A stretch of DNA of 64,000 nucleotides from UBA721 sp002705165 (GTDB lineage: Bacteria; Planctomycetota; Planctomycetia; Pirellulales; Pirellulaceae), in assembly GCA_045565995.1 (NCBI GenBank), contig JBJLEF010000001.1, positions 1,612,001 through 1,676,000 on the forward strand. Reading direction: 5' to 3'. Made by a program: the position numbers and the translations under genes. Under the pieces are notes generated by a model. That model saw nothing but the letters and a program-made list of their open reading frames with translations, made no database searches and was not told the DNA's origin. Shown here piece after piece: positions 53,581 through 63,707 of this stretch (positions are counted from its first letter, which is position 1; each line of letters begins with the position of its first letter).

Positions 53581-55893
53581 ATGAAGGCCGCTATGAACAT
53601 TAGATGCCGCCTGTTGATTCTTGCCGCCAGTTACGGATTACTAGTCAGTCCTCTACGGGCCGAATTTACATTTGCGAACTACGAAAGTCCGCAATCGCAT
53701 TCGCTGAAGATCTCTCTGGACGGTGGGCGGTTATATGCGGTGAACACACCAGCCAATTTGTTGGCGGTATACTCTCTGGAACAAGTAAATTCCCCCCAAT
53801 TACTAATGGAGATCCCCGTTGGCATTGAGCCCATCTCGTTGGCTATTCGTAATGAGAGTGAAGTCTGGGTGCTCAACCATATTTCGGATTCGATCAGTGT
53901 GGTGGATTTGGATCGGGGGGTGGTCTCAGCAACCATCCAGGTGGGTGATCGTCCCGGAGATATCGTTTTTGCGGGACAGGCACAGCGAGCGTTTGTGAGT
54001 TCAATGACCGAACGCTGTGTTTACGTGATTGATACAGACAGTCAGGAAACGGTTAGTAAGATTTCTATCGCAGGAAATAATCCGCGGTCGCTAGCGGTAA
54101 GTCAGGACGGAGAAAAGGTTTGGGTTGCCATTCATCATTCGGGAAATCAAACCACAGTGATTGGTCATAACCAGGCGCCGGATGCACCCCAAGTTACCAA
54201 CTTGGATTTGCCAGTTCCTCCCAAGCAAGGTGTTATTGTCAGCACGAATGACAAGCTTTGGATGAAACGAGATCAGCCTCAACTTGCGGACCATGATGTG
54301 ATGGAAATCGACGCGAATCGATTAAATGTGACGCGATCGTTCGCTACCGTGGGGACCATTTTATTTAATCTGGCTCAGCACCCTCAAAGCGGCGACCTGT
54401 GGGTAACGAATACCGAAGCTCGGAACCTTGTGCGGTTCGAGCCAGCCTTGCGTGGACATGTTGTTGATAATCGGATAACAATCCTTAAGCGGAAACAGGA
54501 TAGTGATTTGGTAGTTTTGGATTTGAATGAGGGCCTGGACTATTCGGTCGTTCCTAATATGGCTGCTCTGGAGACTGCGATAGCTCAGCCGACCGATGTT
54601 ATTTTCAATCAAAATGGCTCTCAAGGATTTGTTACATCTTTTGGAACAGATCGTATTGTCATCTTGGATGGGTCAGGAGAAATTCAAAGCTATATTGATG
54701 TTGGCGACAGTGTCGGGGCGAATGTGAATACTCGTTTCAAGCGTGGCCCGCGGGCATTGGCTTTACATCCTGAGGAGCAAAACCTTTATGTCCTCAACCG
54801 ACTTTCCAATTCAATTTCCGTGGTGAATCTCGAACAGGGTAGGCAAATACACGAAGTGGAGATGCAGGATCCAACGCCTCAAGAAGTTCGCGAAGGGCGG
54901 GGCTATTTGTTTGACGCCAAATTGTCAGGCAATGGTACTGTCTCTTGTGCTTCATGTCATATCGATGCAGATCGTGACGGGCTTGCCTGGGATCTGGGTG
55001 ACCCCGGCGGCGATTTATTTAACGATGGTAGTGCGAATCCTTTGCATCCTATGAAAGGCCCGCTTATGACTCAGACCTTGCGTGGTCTGGCAGGTGATCG
55101 TATTTTCCATTGGAGGGCAGATCGTCCCGGGCTAACGGCGTTCAATGGAACGTTTCCCAATCTTATGGGAGGTGCATTGTTGGCCGATGAAGATATGCAA
55201 TTGTTCGCTGATTATATGAAGACCATTCTTTTTGGGAGCAACCCATTCGTTGAGACGGCTGAATCCAAACGGGGAGAAGAAATTTTTAATTCCCGATTGG
55301 CGATTGCTCGTGAAGGCAAAAATGAATTTAGATGTGTCGATTGCCATAAGCGTGTTTCCGGCTCCGGGTCAGCTGGCTTTAGTGGATTGATTGGACAGTC
55401 AACCAAAGCGGCTCAATTGCGAGGGTTAAATGAACGATTGGTGTTTCAGGGAGATGTAAGAGTTAACGGCTTCGGTTTCGGGGCAGATGGCTCCAAGGAA
55501 ACATTGTTTGAGTTTCTTAGTGATAACCACCGCTTTGAAGAGTTATCCACGCCGGATAAGAGATCTCTCGAATCCTTTCTGCTTGGATTTCCTACGGAAA
55601 CACCGGCGATTGTAGGTAAAACAATTACGCTTTCATCAGAGCAGGCGAATGCTACGGCTGGATTGCTCGCCATGACGGGGTTGCTGGAAGAAGCCGTTCA
55701 AGCGGGTTGTGAAGTTAAGCTAACAGGGCGTCTTAACGGCGTTGTTCTTAAACACACATACATTGCTGAAGAGCATCGTTTTACCGCGGTGGGTAATGCC
55801 GAAGATTCCTCGTTAAATCTTGAAGAGTTACTCGCGTCACTATCGCGCGATGAATCAGGGGCGATTTCTATGACGGTCTTTGCAATACCGTAA
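53581..55893 (+). CDS. Secreted YVTN-type propeller fused to di-heme cytochrome c (peroxidase-like)
   Basis: 770 residues from the ATG at 53581 (GGAGTG directly upstream; ATG at 53593 also possible). A signal peptide (about 1-24) leads into a beta-propeller (about 30-420) with YVTN-type repeats such as VWVLNHISDSISVVDLD and LYVLNRLSNSISVVNLE. The C-terminal half contains two heme sites, C456ASCH460 and C585VDCH589, with surrounding motifs of the cytochrome c peroxidase/MauG fold (GGALLADEDMQLFADYM). It is periplasmic and probably passes or receives electrons in extracellular compound oxidation. Fusion of a propeller to a di-heme domain is a common planctomycete style. Electron partner and substrate are unknown. 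Confidence 0.88.
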   Translation: MKAAMNIRCRLLILAASYGLLVSPLRAEFTFANYESPQSHSLKISLDGGRLYAVNTPANLLAVYSLEQVNSPQLLMEIPVGIEPISLAIRNESEVWVLNHISDSISVVDLDRGVVSATIQVGDRPGDIVFAGQAQRAFVSSMTERCVYVIDTDSQETVSKISIAGNNPRSLAVSQDGEKVWVAIHHSGNQTTVIGHNQAPDAPQVTNLDLPVPPKQGVIVSTNDKLWMKRDQPQLADHDVMEIDANRLNVTRSFATVGTILFNLAQHPQSGDLWVTNTEARNLVRFEPALRGHVVDNRITILKRKQDSDLVVLDLNEGLDYSVVPNMAALETAIAQPTDVIFNQNGSQGFVTSFGTDRIVILDGSGEIQSYIDVGDSVGANVNTRFKRGPRALALHPEEQNLYVLNRLSNSISVVNLEQGRQIHEVEMQDPTPQEVREGRGYLFDAKLSGNGTVSCASCHIDADRDGLAWDLGDPGGDLFNDGSANPLHPMKGPLMTQTLRGLAGDRIFHWRADRPGLTAFNGTFPNLMGGALLADEDMQLFADYMKTILFGSNPFVETAESKRGEEIFNSRLAIAREGKNEFRCVDCHKRVSGSGSAGFSGLIGQSTKAAQLRGLNERLVFQGDVRVNGFGFGADGSKETLFEFLSDNHRFEELSTPDKRSLESFLLGFPTETPAIVGKTITLSSEQANATAGLLAMTGLLEEAVQAGCEVKLTGRLNGVVLKHTYIAEEHRFTAVGNAEDSSLNLEELLASLSRDESGAISMTVFAIP

Positions 55894-55962
55894 GATAGTT
55901 CCGACACGATAACTACATTGAACATAGCTTGCTGTCTCGATTTAGACTGGAATGAATAAACG

Positions 55963-57372
55963 GTGTACCGAAAACTTGAATTGCTAATTGCTTTTGTAGC
56001 ATCGTTCGTCATGTCGATGACTTGCTTCTCCGCCGAAAAACCAGTCAAGGTTTATATCCTTTCGGGCCAGTCGAATATGGTCGGAATTGGGCAGGTAACG
56101 GGAGGAGGTTCACGATGGGGAACCCAGTTTACGGAGATTGAAGTCTCCGTCTACGAAGGTGAATATAATTCCGGTGCTGATTACAATTCTCTCAAGCCAT
56201 TAAGAACAATCAAACCGGAGAGTTTTGGCGGAGTGAATCCAACTCCTTATCCAGGCGGGGGTACACATGTGGCGCGGGGGTTTGTAACAGTTGAAGATAG
56301 CGGTGTGTATGAATTTAGACCGGGTTATGGCGGCTCCACTGTAAATCTTATGGAAGTGGATGGAAAGCCAGTACATGTAAGAATGCCCGAAGGTGAATCG
56401 GAATTTATCCCCATTAAGTTAACCGGAGGGAAAAAAGTACCATTTAAGATCATCTACTTAAATGCTCAGGCAAATGGCCTGGGGTGGATTGCTCGTGTTG
56501 ATATTCCAGGTACGCTGTCCACCGTCGTGAGGCAGGACGGCAAGTTTCCTTACTTGCTCAATGATCGCGGCGGTTGGGGCTCTCGGGACGACGTCTGGTA
56601 TAAGGGAGTTGTTACAGCAGGCGCGAATCAGTGGCTGTCGGTTGGTTGTGGAGCAAGTCCTAACAGTATCGGGCCGGAACTTGGCTTTGGGCACAAGCTG
56701 GGTGATTATCATGACGAGCCAGTTCTCCTACTTAAGGCTTCACAGGGCAATCGTTCTTTGGCTTGGGATTTTCTCCCCCCCGGTAGTCAACGATTTGAAG
56801 ATGATGGATTTGTGTATGCAGGATATAAAGATTCCCCGGCGCGCTGGGAAATTGGTTCCACGCCAGAGCCTATTAACTGGTATGCCGGTAAACAGTATGA
56901 CGACTGTTTTAGTGAAGCTCACAAAGTCCTCGAAAATTTCGAGCAGAATTTTCCGCAATGGAAAGGACGAGGGTTTGAGGTCGCAGGTTTTGTTTGGTGG
57001 CAAGGTCATAAAGACCAGGGCAGCTTGGTACATGCTCAGCGTTATGAACAAAATTTAGTTCATCTTATAAAAACACTACGCACCGAATTTGATGCTCCGC
57101 AAGCTCCCTTTGCGATCGCGACGATTGGTTTTGGTGGTTGGGAAATGGAAGGCAATGCGTTGACTGTTGCGAAGGCGCAATTAGCCGTAAGTGGCGTGAA
57201 GGGTAAGTACCCAGAATTCAAAGGCAACGTTCACACAATTGAAACACGAGATTTCTGGCGGGATGAATCAATTTCACCCCGAAATCAGGGCTTTCACTAC
57301 AACCAAAATGCGGAGACTTACATGCTTGTCGGTGAGGCTTTAGGCGACGCAATACTTAGGTTGATGAAATAG
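55963..57372 (+). CDS. Secreted SASA-type carbohydrate acetylesterase
   Basis: 469 residues from a GTG. The signal peptide is about 1-24. The opening motif S34GQSNM39 contains the nucleophile S37, and the distal W345WQGHKD351 carries the usual Gln/His/Asp region of sialate-O-acetylesterase-like hydrolases. Between them, about residues 75-180, is a beta-rich insertion (GVYEFRPGYGGSTVNLMEVD) like a PA14-type sugar-binding module. It likely removes acetyl groups from exported or environmental glycans. It stands 70 nt after the propeller-cytochrome gene and no terminator is obvious. Confidence 0.88.
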   Translation: MYRKLELLIAFVASFVMSMTCFSAEKPVKVYILSGQSNMVGIGQVTGGGSRWGTQFTEIEVSVYEGEYNSGADYNSLKPLRTIKPESFGGVNPTPYPGGGTHVARGFVTVEDSGVYEFRPGYGGSTVNLMEVDGKPVHVRMPEGESEFIPIKLTGGKKVPFKIIYLNAQANGLGWIARVDIPGTLSTVVRQDGKFPYLLNDRGGWGSRDDVWYKGVVTAGANQWLSVGCGASPNSIGPELGFGHKLGDYHDEPVLLLKASQGNRSLAWDFLPPGSQRFEDDGFVYAGYKDSPARWEIGSTPEPINWYAGKQYDDCFSEAHKVLENFEQNFPQWKGRGFEVAGFVWWQGHKDQGSLVHAQRYEQNLVHLIKTLRTEFDAPQAPFAIATIGFGGWEMEGNALTVAKAQLAVSGVKGKYPEFKGNVHTIETRDFWRDESISPRNQGFHYNQNAETYMLVGEALGDAILRLMK

Positions 57373-57717
57373 AAGGAGTCACCCAGAGCATTTTGTAGCC
57401 AACGCTTCCTCTACATTGTTGCCACGATTAAATATCGCAATCTCACGACGTTCGGGGTGTTCGTATTCATTCTTGTACTGATTGATTCTTAGGGCATGGC
57501 AAGCCAAGGAGGATGGCCTATGAATTGGCATGTGGCGTGTAAGGAAAGGCTGGTTCCAGTTGCTTTTAGTAAGGCGAAGCTATCGTTTTTATTATTCATA
57601 AGCTGGAAACTGGATGCGGATTCATTGTGGGCAGGGAATTTCTGTTTTTGGAAGGCTACGATTGTTCTGCTAGGCTAAAAGAACCTGTTCCAACTTAGAT
57701 TGTTTCGTGAATTCTCT
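57373..57717. other. 345-nt gap with one doubtful small ORF
   Basis: No clear gene or structured RNA. A 52-codon frame (57520-57678, plus strand) has a good AAGGAGG ribosome site seven bases ahead of its ATG and encodes a Trp/Phe-rich, partly hydrophobic peptide. I see no family or context, so I keep it as unproven. The promoter of the PQQ-LRR gene should lie near the right end. Confidence 0.4.
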
Positions 57718-60030
57718 ATGTCTATCCACCAACTTAAAAATGCTTTAGCGGTTTTGGTTATCACGCTGGTTGCCCTACCAGTTACAGCAGATGATTGGCC
57801 ACAGTGGAGAGGGCCAAATCGTGATGCCAAGTCTAAGGAAACCGGTCTGTTACAGATCTGGCCAACCGGCGGGCCGCCCTTGAAGTGGCAAACGGATTCG
57901 CTCGGGCAAGGGTATGCCAGTGTGGTGGTTGCTAATAGCCGACTACATACCATCGGCAATGAAGCAGGTACGATCTTTGCCTATGGCTTGAGTGAAGAAA
58001 CCGGCGAGATCTTGTGGAAAACAAAAATCGGTGAATCCTCACGACACGCGATGTCGACGCCCACGATTGATGGTGACTATCTCTATGCTTTAGATCCTGA
58101 TGGAGAGCTTGCCTGTCTGCATGTTGTGACAGGACAGATTCAATGGCAGGTGGATTTCATTGCGGACTATGGTGGGAAGCTCCAGTCTGGACGAGGGTTT
58201 GGCGAATCGCCACTGATAGACGGGAAGTATCTGATTTGTACGCCCGGAGGTGACGAGTCGATTATCGTGGCCTTGAATAAAGCGACTGGAGAGTTGGTTT
58301 GGAAGACAGCCGCGCCAGCAGTTGGTGATAAAGGGGGTGATGGAGCAGCGTTTTCATCGATGATGAAAACGCGGATTGGTGAAATTGATATGTACGTTCA
58401 GCTGGTAGGTCGCGGCCTGATCGGTGTCGAGTGTAGTGGAGGAAGATATCTCTGGGGCTACAACGATATCTGTGCAGATATCGTTAATATTCCGACCCCT
58501 GTTATCCAGGATGACTATGTGTTTTCTGCCAACGGGTATAACTCCGGTAGCGTCTTGCTCCAGTTAAAGCCTGTCGGAGCAAGAGAGATCCATGTTCACG
58601 AAGTCTATCGGTTAGCTGGAAATCAGTTTCAAAATCATCATGGTGGCGTGGTTGCTCTCAATGGGAAAATCTTTGGAGGACATGGTAGTAATAATGGCCT
58701 GCCTACTTGTGTGGACTTTCAAAGTGGAGAGATTCATTGGAAGCGTCGTGGGCCTGGTGTCGGATCGGCGGCTGTGATCTACGCCGATAACCGATTTGTG
58801 TTTCGCTATCAAAACGGAGTGGTGGCCTTGTTGGCAGCTGATAAAGATGGATTTTCTATTCAGGGAAAGCTTCAGATTTCTGGCGCCGGAGGGGATAGTT
58901 GGTCACATCCTGTGATTGCTAACGGCGGACTGTTTTTGAGAGAACAGAACTCTCTTTATGTTCACGATCTCAATGATGATGGAGAGGCTGTGACCGAGAT
59001 GAATGAGGAAATAGCAAGTGGTTTCACGGAGGATATTAAATCGGGACTTGATCAGCTAGGTGTTGAACACCGTAGTGTTGGCCAGCTTCAACGACATTCC
59101 TCAACATTTGATGTTGCACGCTTTTATAGTTATGCAATTGATCAGAAAGATACCAATATGGTGGATATGATACCAGTTGTATCGTTGGAACCAAACGACG
59201 CCGATGAATTTGCACCGGACGTAATCAATACACTGGAGGAAGCATCTCACGACTTTGTTGTTGATCTGTCGGGTTTGAATTTGAACGCACGTCAAATTCA
59301 GCAGTTGAAACAACTAAGTCATCTGAAAGGTCTGGACTTGCAGTTTTGTACTGGTTTGTCATCGGAGGTGTTGGACTTGGTTGGAGAGCTCGAAGATTTG
59401 CGGGCTTTGCGGTTGGCCGGAACAGACGTTTCTAATGAATCGATAGATCCGATTACGAAGTTGTCATCGTTACATTCTTTGGATCTTGAGGTTTGTGAGA
59501 ACATCTCAGATCTTGCCTTGTCGAAGATCGTAACGATGACTTCTTTAAGATGCCTGATTTTGAAAAAGACGGCATTCGAAAAACTAAAAATCACGGATCA
59601 AGGTGTTGCCAACTTGGCACATTTGAGGAAGCTTGAAGTATTGAGCCTTTATGGGAATCGTGTCACAGATGTAGGGATGCAGGCCATCGCGCAGCTTTCA
59701 GATCTCAGGGTGTTGGACTTAAGTCTTGTGGGCATTAAAGACAAAGGCATTACGGCTCTCGCACCGCTTCACCAGCTTGAAGAGCTTTATTTGCTGTATA
59801 ACACGGGGTTTGCCGGCCCTATTTTGACAGATCAGGCAGTGCAGACAATCAAAGAGTTTACGAATCTCCGACAGTTGAGTCTGGTGGGAGCTAAAGTCTC
59901 CAACGAGAGTGTGGAGTTGTTGGCAGGTTTGAAGAAATTGGAGAGACTTCAATTACAGTATTCACGAATTGATGCCGAAGGAATTGCAGTGATACAGGCA
60001 GCTCTCCCCAAGGTATCTATCACTAAGTGA
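57718..60030 (+). CDS. Secreted PQQ-type propeller with C-terminal leucine-rich repeats
   Basis: 770 residues from the ATG at 57718 (a TTG six codons earlier is unlikely). A signal peptide (1-24) precedes DDWPQWRGPNRD, the hallmark start of planctomycete outer-membrane PQQ-like propellers. Blades run to about residue 435 with WKTKIG/EILWK-type repeats and DPDGELACLHVVTGQIQWQ. Residues ~500-770 are leucine-rich repeats (LRALRLAGTDVSNESID, LEVLSLYGNRVTDVGMQA). The propeller is BamB/PQQ-like but catalytic PQQ ligands are not seen, so it may be structural or scaffold-like. LRRs suggest a protein partner. It is followed by the DUF1501 gene after ~100 nt. Confidence 0.88.
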   Translation: MSIHQLKNALAVLVITLVALPVTADDWPQWRGPNRDAKSKETGLLQIWPTGGPPLKWQTDSLGQGYASVVVANSRLHTIGNEAGTIFAYGLSEETGEILWKTKIGESSRHAMSTPTIDGDYLYALDPDGELACLHVVTGQIQWQVDFIADYGGKLQSGRGFGESPLIDGKYLICTPGGDESIIVALNKATGELVWKTAAPAVGDKGGDGAAFSSMMKTRIGEIDMYVQLVGRGLIGVECSGGRYLWGYNDICADIVNIPTPVIQDDYVFSANGYNSGSVLLQLKPVGAREIHVHEVYRLAGNQFQNHHGGVVALNGKIFGGHGSNNGLPTCVDFQSGEIHWKRRGPGVGSAAVIYADNRFVFRYQNGVVALLAADKDGFSIQGKLQISGAGGDSWSHPVIANGGLFLREQNSLYVHDLNDDGEAVTEMNEEIASGFTEDIKSGLDQLGVEHRSVGQLQRHSSTFDVARFYSYAIDQKDTNMVDMIPVVSLEPNDADEFAPDVINTLEEASHDFVVDLSGLNLNARQIQQLKQLSHLKGLDLQFCTGLSSEVLDLVGELEDLRALRLAGTDVSNESIDPITKLSSLHSLDLEVCENISDLALSKIVTMTSLRCLILKKTAFEKLKITDQGVANLAHLRKLEVLSLYGNRVTDVGMQAIAQLSDLRVLDLSLVGIKDKGITALAPLHQLEELYLLYNTGFAGPILTDQAVQTIKEFTNLRQLSLVGAKVSNESVELLAGLKKLERLQLQYSRIDAEGIAVIQAALPKVSITK

Positions 60031-60133
60031 TTTTCAAATTCTGCATTTGTTGTTTGCCGCGTTACTTTGTTTTATCAACAATAGAGTTAGCCAATCGCTT
60101 TAGCTACGAGCCCTTTATGAACCGATCTCAAAG

Positions 60134-61483
60134 ATGAATATTGCTATGAACCGCCGAGAATGGATTTCTGCAGGAGCTTTAGGCTTCTTGGGTGGCGGTG
60201 CGATGTCCGAGATTTCCAAAGGCGATGAACAACACGAGCGTCCACGTAACTTCGGCACGGCAAAGTCATGTGTCGTGGTGTTCCTGTTTGGCGGGCAGGG
60301 ACAGCAGGATACTTACGACCTGAAGCCCAACGCTCCGGCTGAGATTCGTGGTGAGTTCTCTCCGATTTCGACGAATGTGGTCGGTACTCAAATTTGCGAG
60401 CATTTGCCGTATCTGAGTAAGCTGATGGACAAAGTAGCAATTGTGCGTAGCATGTCTCATACAGATTTTGAGCATGGCTCGGCTTCCTATACAGCTTTGA
60501 CAGGACATCCCCATCCTTTGCCCGGGACGAATACTCCGGCCCGTCGAGAGGATTTTCCGACGTATGGAGCGGCGGTGGCTCATTTGAAGCCGACGCAAGG
60601 TCCGGTTCCCAGCGCAACAGTCTTGGGCCCTGTGATGCATCAGGGGAATCGTCCACCAATGGCTGGACAGAATGCAGGTTTTCTTGGCCATGCGTTTGAA
60701 CCGTTTCGGGTGGATCAGGATCCCAATGGCTTGGATTTTTCGGTCGCCGAGCTAGCCTTGCCGGTAGAGATTAGTGGTACGAGATTTGATCAACGGTACG
60801 ATTTGTTAAACAGGCTGGAACCACGGTTTCCGGCGGTGGATAGACTTGGCGAAATTCGTGGTATGACGGACTTGAAGCAGCGTGCGTTTGGTTTGCTCGG
60901 ATCTGGAAAGAGTCGGCAGGCCTTTGATTTAGGTAATGAAACGGAGCAGTTACGAGATCAATACGGCCGACATAAGTTTGGACAGACGATGCTTCTGGCT
61001 CGTAGGTTGGTAGAAGCTGAGGTACCGCTGATCACGGTGAATTGGGCGCGTTCCAATCGTGAGCAATGGGATACTCATAGCAAGAATTATCCGACAATGA
61101 AGGAACGCCTATTACCTCCGTTTGACCAAGGGATATCAGCTTTCATTGCCGATTTGGATGCACGCGGAATGTTGGACTCGACGCTGGTGATTGCACTTGG
61201 CGAGTTTGGTAGGACGCCTAAGATTAATAAAGATGCTGGGAGGGATCACTGGCCCGATGTTTATTCTGTTCTTGTAGCCGGAGGAGGAGTGAAGCGAGGA
61301 GTTGTTGTTGGTGAGAGCGATCAGCACGCGGCTTTTCCAAAAACAGACCCCATTGCTCCCTGGGACTTAGCGGCAACGATGTATCATCTGTTGGGCATTG
61401 GACCAGAGACTCATGTTTTTGATCGAGCTGGTCGTCCGTTTTCTTTGTCCCCTGGCCGGGTCGTCACTGATCTGTTGAGCTAG
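60134..61483 (+). CDS. DUF1501 protein with Tat-type signal
   Basis: 449 residues. The N-terminal NRREWISAGALGFLGGGA is a twin-arginine signal, and the body is of the DUF1501 alkaline-phosphatase-superfamily type (VVVFLFGGQGQQDTYDLKPN, SMSHTDFEHGSASYTALTG, then VIALGEFGRTPKINKDAGRDHW with the conserved His-containing metal site). These proteins are abundant in planctomycetes, usually beside DUF1549/DUF1553 cytochromes. That companion is absent here; a PQQ-LRR precedes and a sulfatase follows, 74 nt away. It is probably a periplasmic sulfatase-fold hydrolase of unknown substrate. Confidence 0.92.
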   Translation: MNIAMNRREWISAGALGFLGGGAMSEISKGDEQHERPRNFGTAKSCVVVFLFGGQGQQDTYDLKPNAPAEIRGEFSPISTNVVGTQICEHLPYLSKLMDKVAIVRSMSHTDFEHGSASYTALTGHPHPLPGTNTPARREDFPTYGAAVAHLKPTQGPVPSATVLGPVMHQGNRPPMAGQNAGFLGHAFEPFRVDQDPNGLDFSVAELALPVEISGTRFDQRYDLLNRLEPRFPAVDRLGEIRGMTDLKQRAFGLLGSGKSRQAFDLGNETEQLRDQYGRHKFGQTMLLARRLVEAEVPLITVNWARSNREQWDTHSKNYPTMKERLLPPFDQGISAFIADLDARGMLDSTLVIALGEFGRTPKINKDAGRDHWPDVYSVLVAGGGVKRGVVVGESDQHAAFPKTDPIAPWDLAATMYHLLGIGPETHVFDRAGRPFSLSPGRVVTDLLS

Positions 61484-61557
61484 TCTTATAAATAGTTGTG
61501 TTAGCCCGGCAGGGTTGTCCGGTTACTGAATTTACACGAACCATGAATTGTTGAATT

Positions 61558-63129
61558 ATGAAAACGTTACTTGCTGTTGTACTTATGGTTTGTTGCACGA
61601 TGGTTGGTGCGGCAGAATCCCCAAATTTTATCATTGTTTATGTGGACGACTTGGGATGGGCTGATACGTCCGTACCGATGATGATCAGTGAGCCCGAGAG
61701 TAAGAGTGATTTTAATCAGACTCCTTACCTGGAGAAACTAGCCGCGCGGGGGATGATCTTTTCCAATGCCTATGCCCCAGCTCCGACTTGTACCCCCTCC
61801 CGGAAGAGCATCCAGTTTGGAAAGACTCCCGGTCGTTTAGGTTATACCTTTGTGCACGATGTGCTGGCATTGCAGAAAGAACTCTCCTGGGAACAGGAAG
61901 TCTCCATGGCTGATGTGTTAAAAGCTGCTGATCCGAATTATGTGACCGCGCATTTTGGTAAGGGGATGAGTGGTGATCGGATGGAAACCATTGGGTACGA
62001 CTTCACGGATGAGATGGACGGAAATGCCACGAATGACAATTTTCATGGAGAGTATGACAGTATTGGGAATCGTAAGCCGTTACCGGCGGATAATCCGAAG
62101 CGAATGGCTTCGTTGCAGAAGCGTTCGGTGGAGTTTATTGAAGAGTATGGTGGGAAGCATCCGTTTTTTATGATGGTGTCTCATTATGCGGTGCATGTAC
62201 CGCATGCGGCGCGGAAAGATTTAATTGAAAAGTATCGTAATCTACCGCGTGGAAAGTATCTCCAGGATGAAGATTACTTGCCAGAGGAGCAAATTTCTAA
62301 CGGTCGTAAGATTAGTCATTGGCGTTTGCAGTATGCTGCGATGGTTGATGAAGTAGATCAAGGTTTGGGGGCGATTATGCGGGCTGTTGAGAAGGCCGGT
62401 CAGACGGAGAATACCTTCATTGTCTTCACTTCGGATAACGGCGGTGGCCTAAATCCAAATGGAACGTTACGGGGTGGAAAAGCCAATTTATACGAAGGTG
62501 GATTGCGAGTACCGTTCGTCGTCGCCGGGCCTGGCGTGCGGCAAGCCGTGCAGTGTGATGTGCCCATTAATCAATGGGACTTGTTGCCAACCTTACATGA
62601 TTATTCTGAAAGTCAACAAGCGTTGCCGGAGGATCTGGATGGCGGTAGCTTACGTCCAGTGTTCGAGTATGGGAATGCTGCAAAAGTAGAACGGGTCGTC
62701 GAAGGATTCGTCTATCACTATCCTTGTTACTTTGCTCCGCCGCTAACGGTGATTCGCCTGGGGGACTACAAACTGATGGAGCATCATCTCACGGGCGAAC
62801 AAAAATTGTTCAATGTTGCGACTGACTATTATGAGCAGCAGAATCTGATTGGAGACTTGCCGCAGAAGGCTGCTGAGCTAAAAGCAGTGATGGATAAGTA
62901 TCTGGAAGAGATCGAGGCTGAGGATGTTCAGGATGTTTATCAAGCCCGGTTTGCAGAGTTAGATCGCTTTGAAAAGGGCGCCCGCGAGCAGCATAAGAAG
63001 AGGATCGAACGTGCTGGGGAGGATAAGAAGTTGATTGATGAAGCCAATCAATGGCTCCGTGAACAGCTAGACCGCTTCGATCGTAATCGCAAAGAATGTC
63101 GCGAAAACATGCAGGGTAAAACGTTTTAG
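61558..63129 (+). CDS. Secreted sulfatase
   Basis: 523 residues with a signal peptide (about 1-19, MVGAAESP cleavage region). The opening metal motif is NFIIVYVDDLGWADTSV, the formylglycine signature is C78TPSR82, and a second site is FTSDNGGGLNPNG. The tail after about 470 is a charged helix (EKGAREQHKKRIERAGEDKK), longer than in most sulfatases. It should desulfate a polysaccharide or glycoside in the periplasm. Same direction as the DUF1501 gene, 74 nt behind it. Substrate unknown; it is not closely similar to the other sulfatase of the window. Confidence 0.92.
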   Translation: MKTLLAVVLMVCCTMVGAAESPNFIIVYVDDLGWADTSVPMMISEPESKSDFNQTPYLEKLAARGMIFSNAYAPAPTCTPSRKSIQFGKTPGRLGYTFVHDVLALQKELSWEQEVSMADVLKAADPNYVTAHFGKGMSGDRMETIGYDFTDEMDGNATNDNFHGEYDSIGNRKPLPADNPKRMASLQKRSVEFIEEYGGKHPFFMMVSHYAVHVPHAARKDLIEKYRNLPRGKYLQDEDYLPEEQISNGRKISHWRLQYAAMVDEVDQGLGAIMRAVEKAGQTENTFIVFTSDNGGGLNPNGTLRGGKANLYEGGLRVPFVVAGPGVRQAVQCDVPINQWDLLPTLHDYSESQQALPEDLDGGSLRPVFEYGNAAKVERVVEGFVYHYPCYFAPPLTVIRLGDYKLMEHHLTGEQKLFNVATDYYEQQNLIGDLPQKAAELKAVMDKYLEEIEAEDVQDVYQARFAELDRFEKGAREQHKKRIERAGEDKKLIDEANQWLREQLDRFDRNRKECRENMQGKTF

Positions 63130-63284
63130 GTTGAGACGCCTGATTTGTATTCAATTTGGAAGATGATTCATCAATCTGACAACATTGTTGAAGCGTTGAT
63201 CGCCCTGTTATCCGTATGAAATAGTCATGGTATGAGAATTGCAGTTGGTTAGGAACAGACTTTAGATTGCCAAGGAGGCTTCTC

Positions 63285-63707
63285 ATGAAAAACAATAGTT
63301 TACTTTTCACCGTAGCAGTGATGTTAGTATTGGGTTCGATTGTCAACGCAGATATGACCATTCGGAAATCCGGGTCGCTTTTTCTCACGGTTGACAGTAG
63401 TGGGAATGTACGAGAATCAGGACGATTGGTCGGACGTATTGAGTCGAATGGGAATATTCGCGCTTCAGGTCGATTAGTCGGTTCGATCAGTAGTAGTGGC
63501 ACTTTAAGAAAGTCAGGATCCTATCTGGGGGAAGTCCAATCGAATGGCAATTTGCGCAAGAATGGAAGGCTGATCGGCCAAATCTCCAATAGTGGGACGA
63601 TTCGTATGCAGGGCAGGCTCTGGGGTAATGCCAGCTCTTGCTGTTCTGACTCTGAACGTCGTACGGTGGCAGCTGCCATCGTGTTCTTTGGAGAATTCTT
63701 TGATTAA
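63285..63707 (+). CDS. Secreted 16-residue tandem-repeat (beta-flower-like) protein
   Basis: 140 residues from the ATG at 63285, with an AAGGAGG ribosome site eight bases upstream. A signal peptide (about 1-23) is followed by five perfect-length 16-residue units from nt 63363, each like RESGRLVGRIESNGNI, then a partial sixth. The pattern R-x-S/N-G-x-L/Y-x-G-x-I/V-x-S-x-G-N/T-I/V repeats with little drift, matching the '5-fold beta-flower' idea of five sheets in a ring. The C-terminal SSCCSD and an amphipathic tail close it. Function unknown; likely a surface or periplasmic structural piece. Confidence 0.85.
   Translation: MKNNSLLFTVAVMLVLGSIVNADMTIRKSGSLFLTVDSSGNVRESGRLVGRIESNGNIRASGRLVGSISSSGTLRKSGSYLGEVQSNGNLRKNGRLIGQISNSGTIRMQGRLWGNASSCCSDSERRTVAAAIVFFGEFFD

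Noticed and set aside
57496..57678. Small ORF in the gap before the PQQ-LRR gene
   Set aside because: A good ribosome site is present ahead of an internal ATG, but the peptide is Trp/Phe-rich without family or context; kept only as a note in the gap entry.
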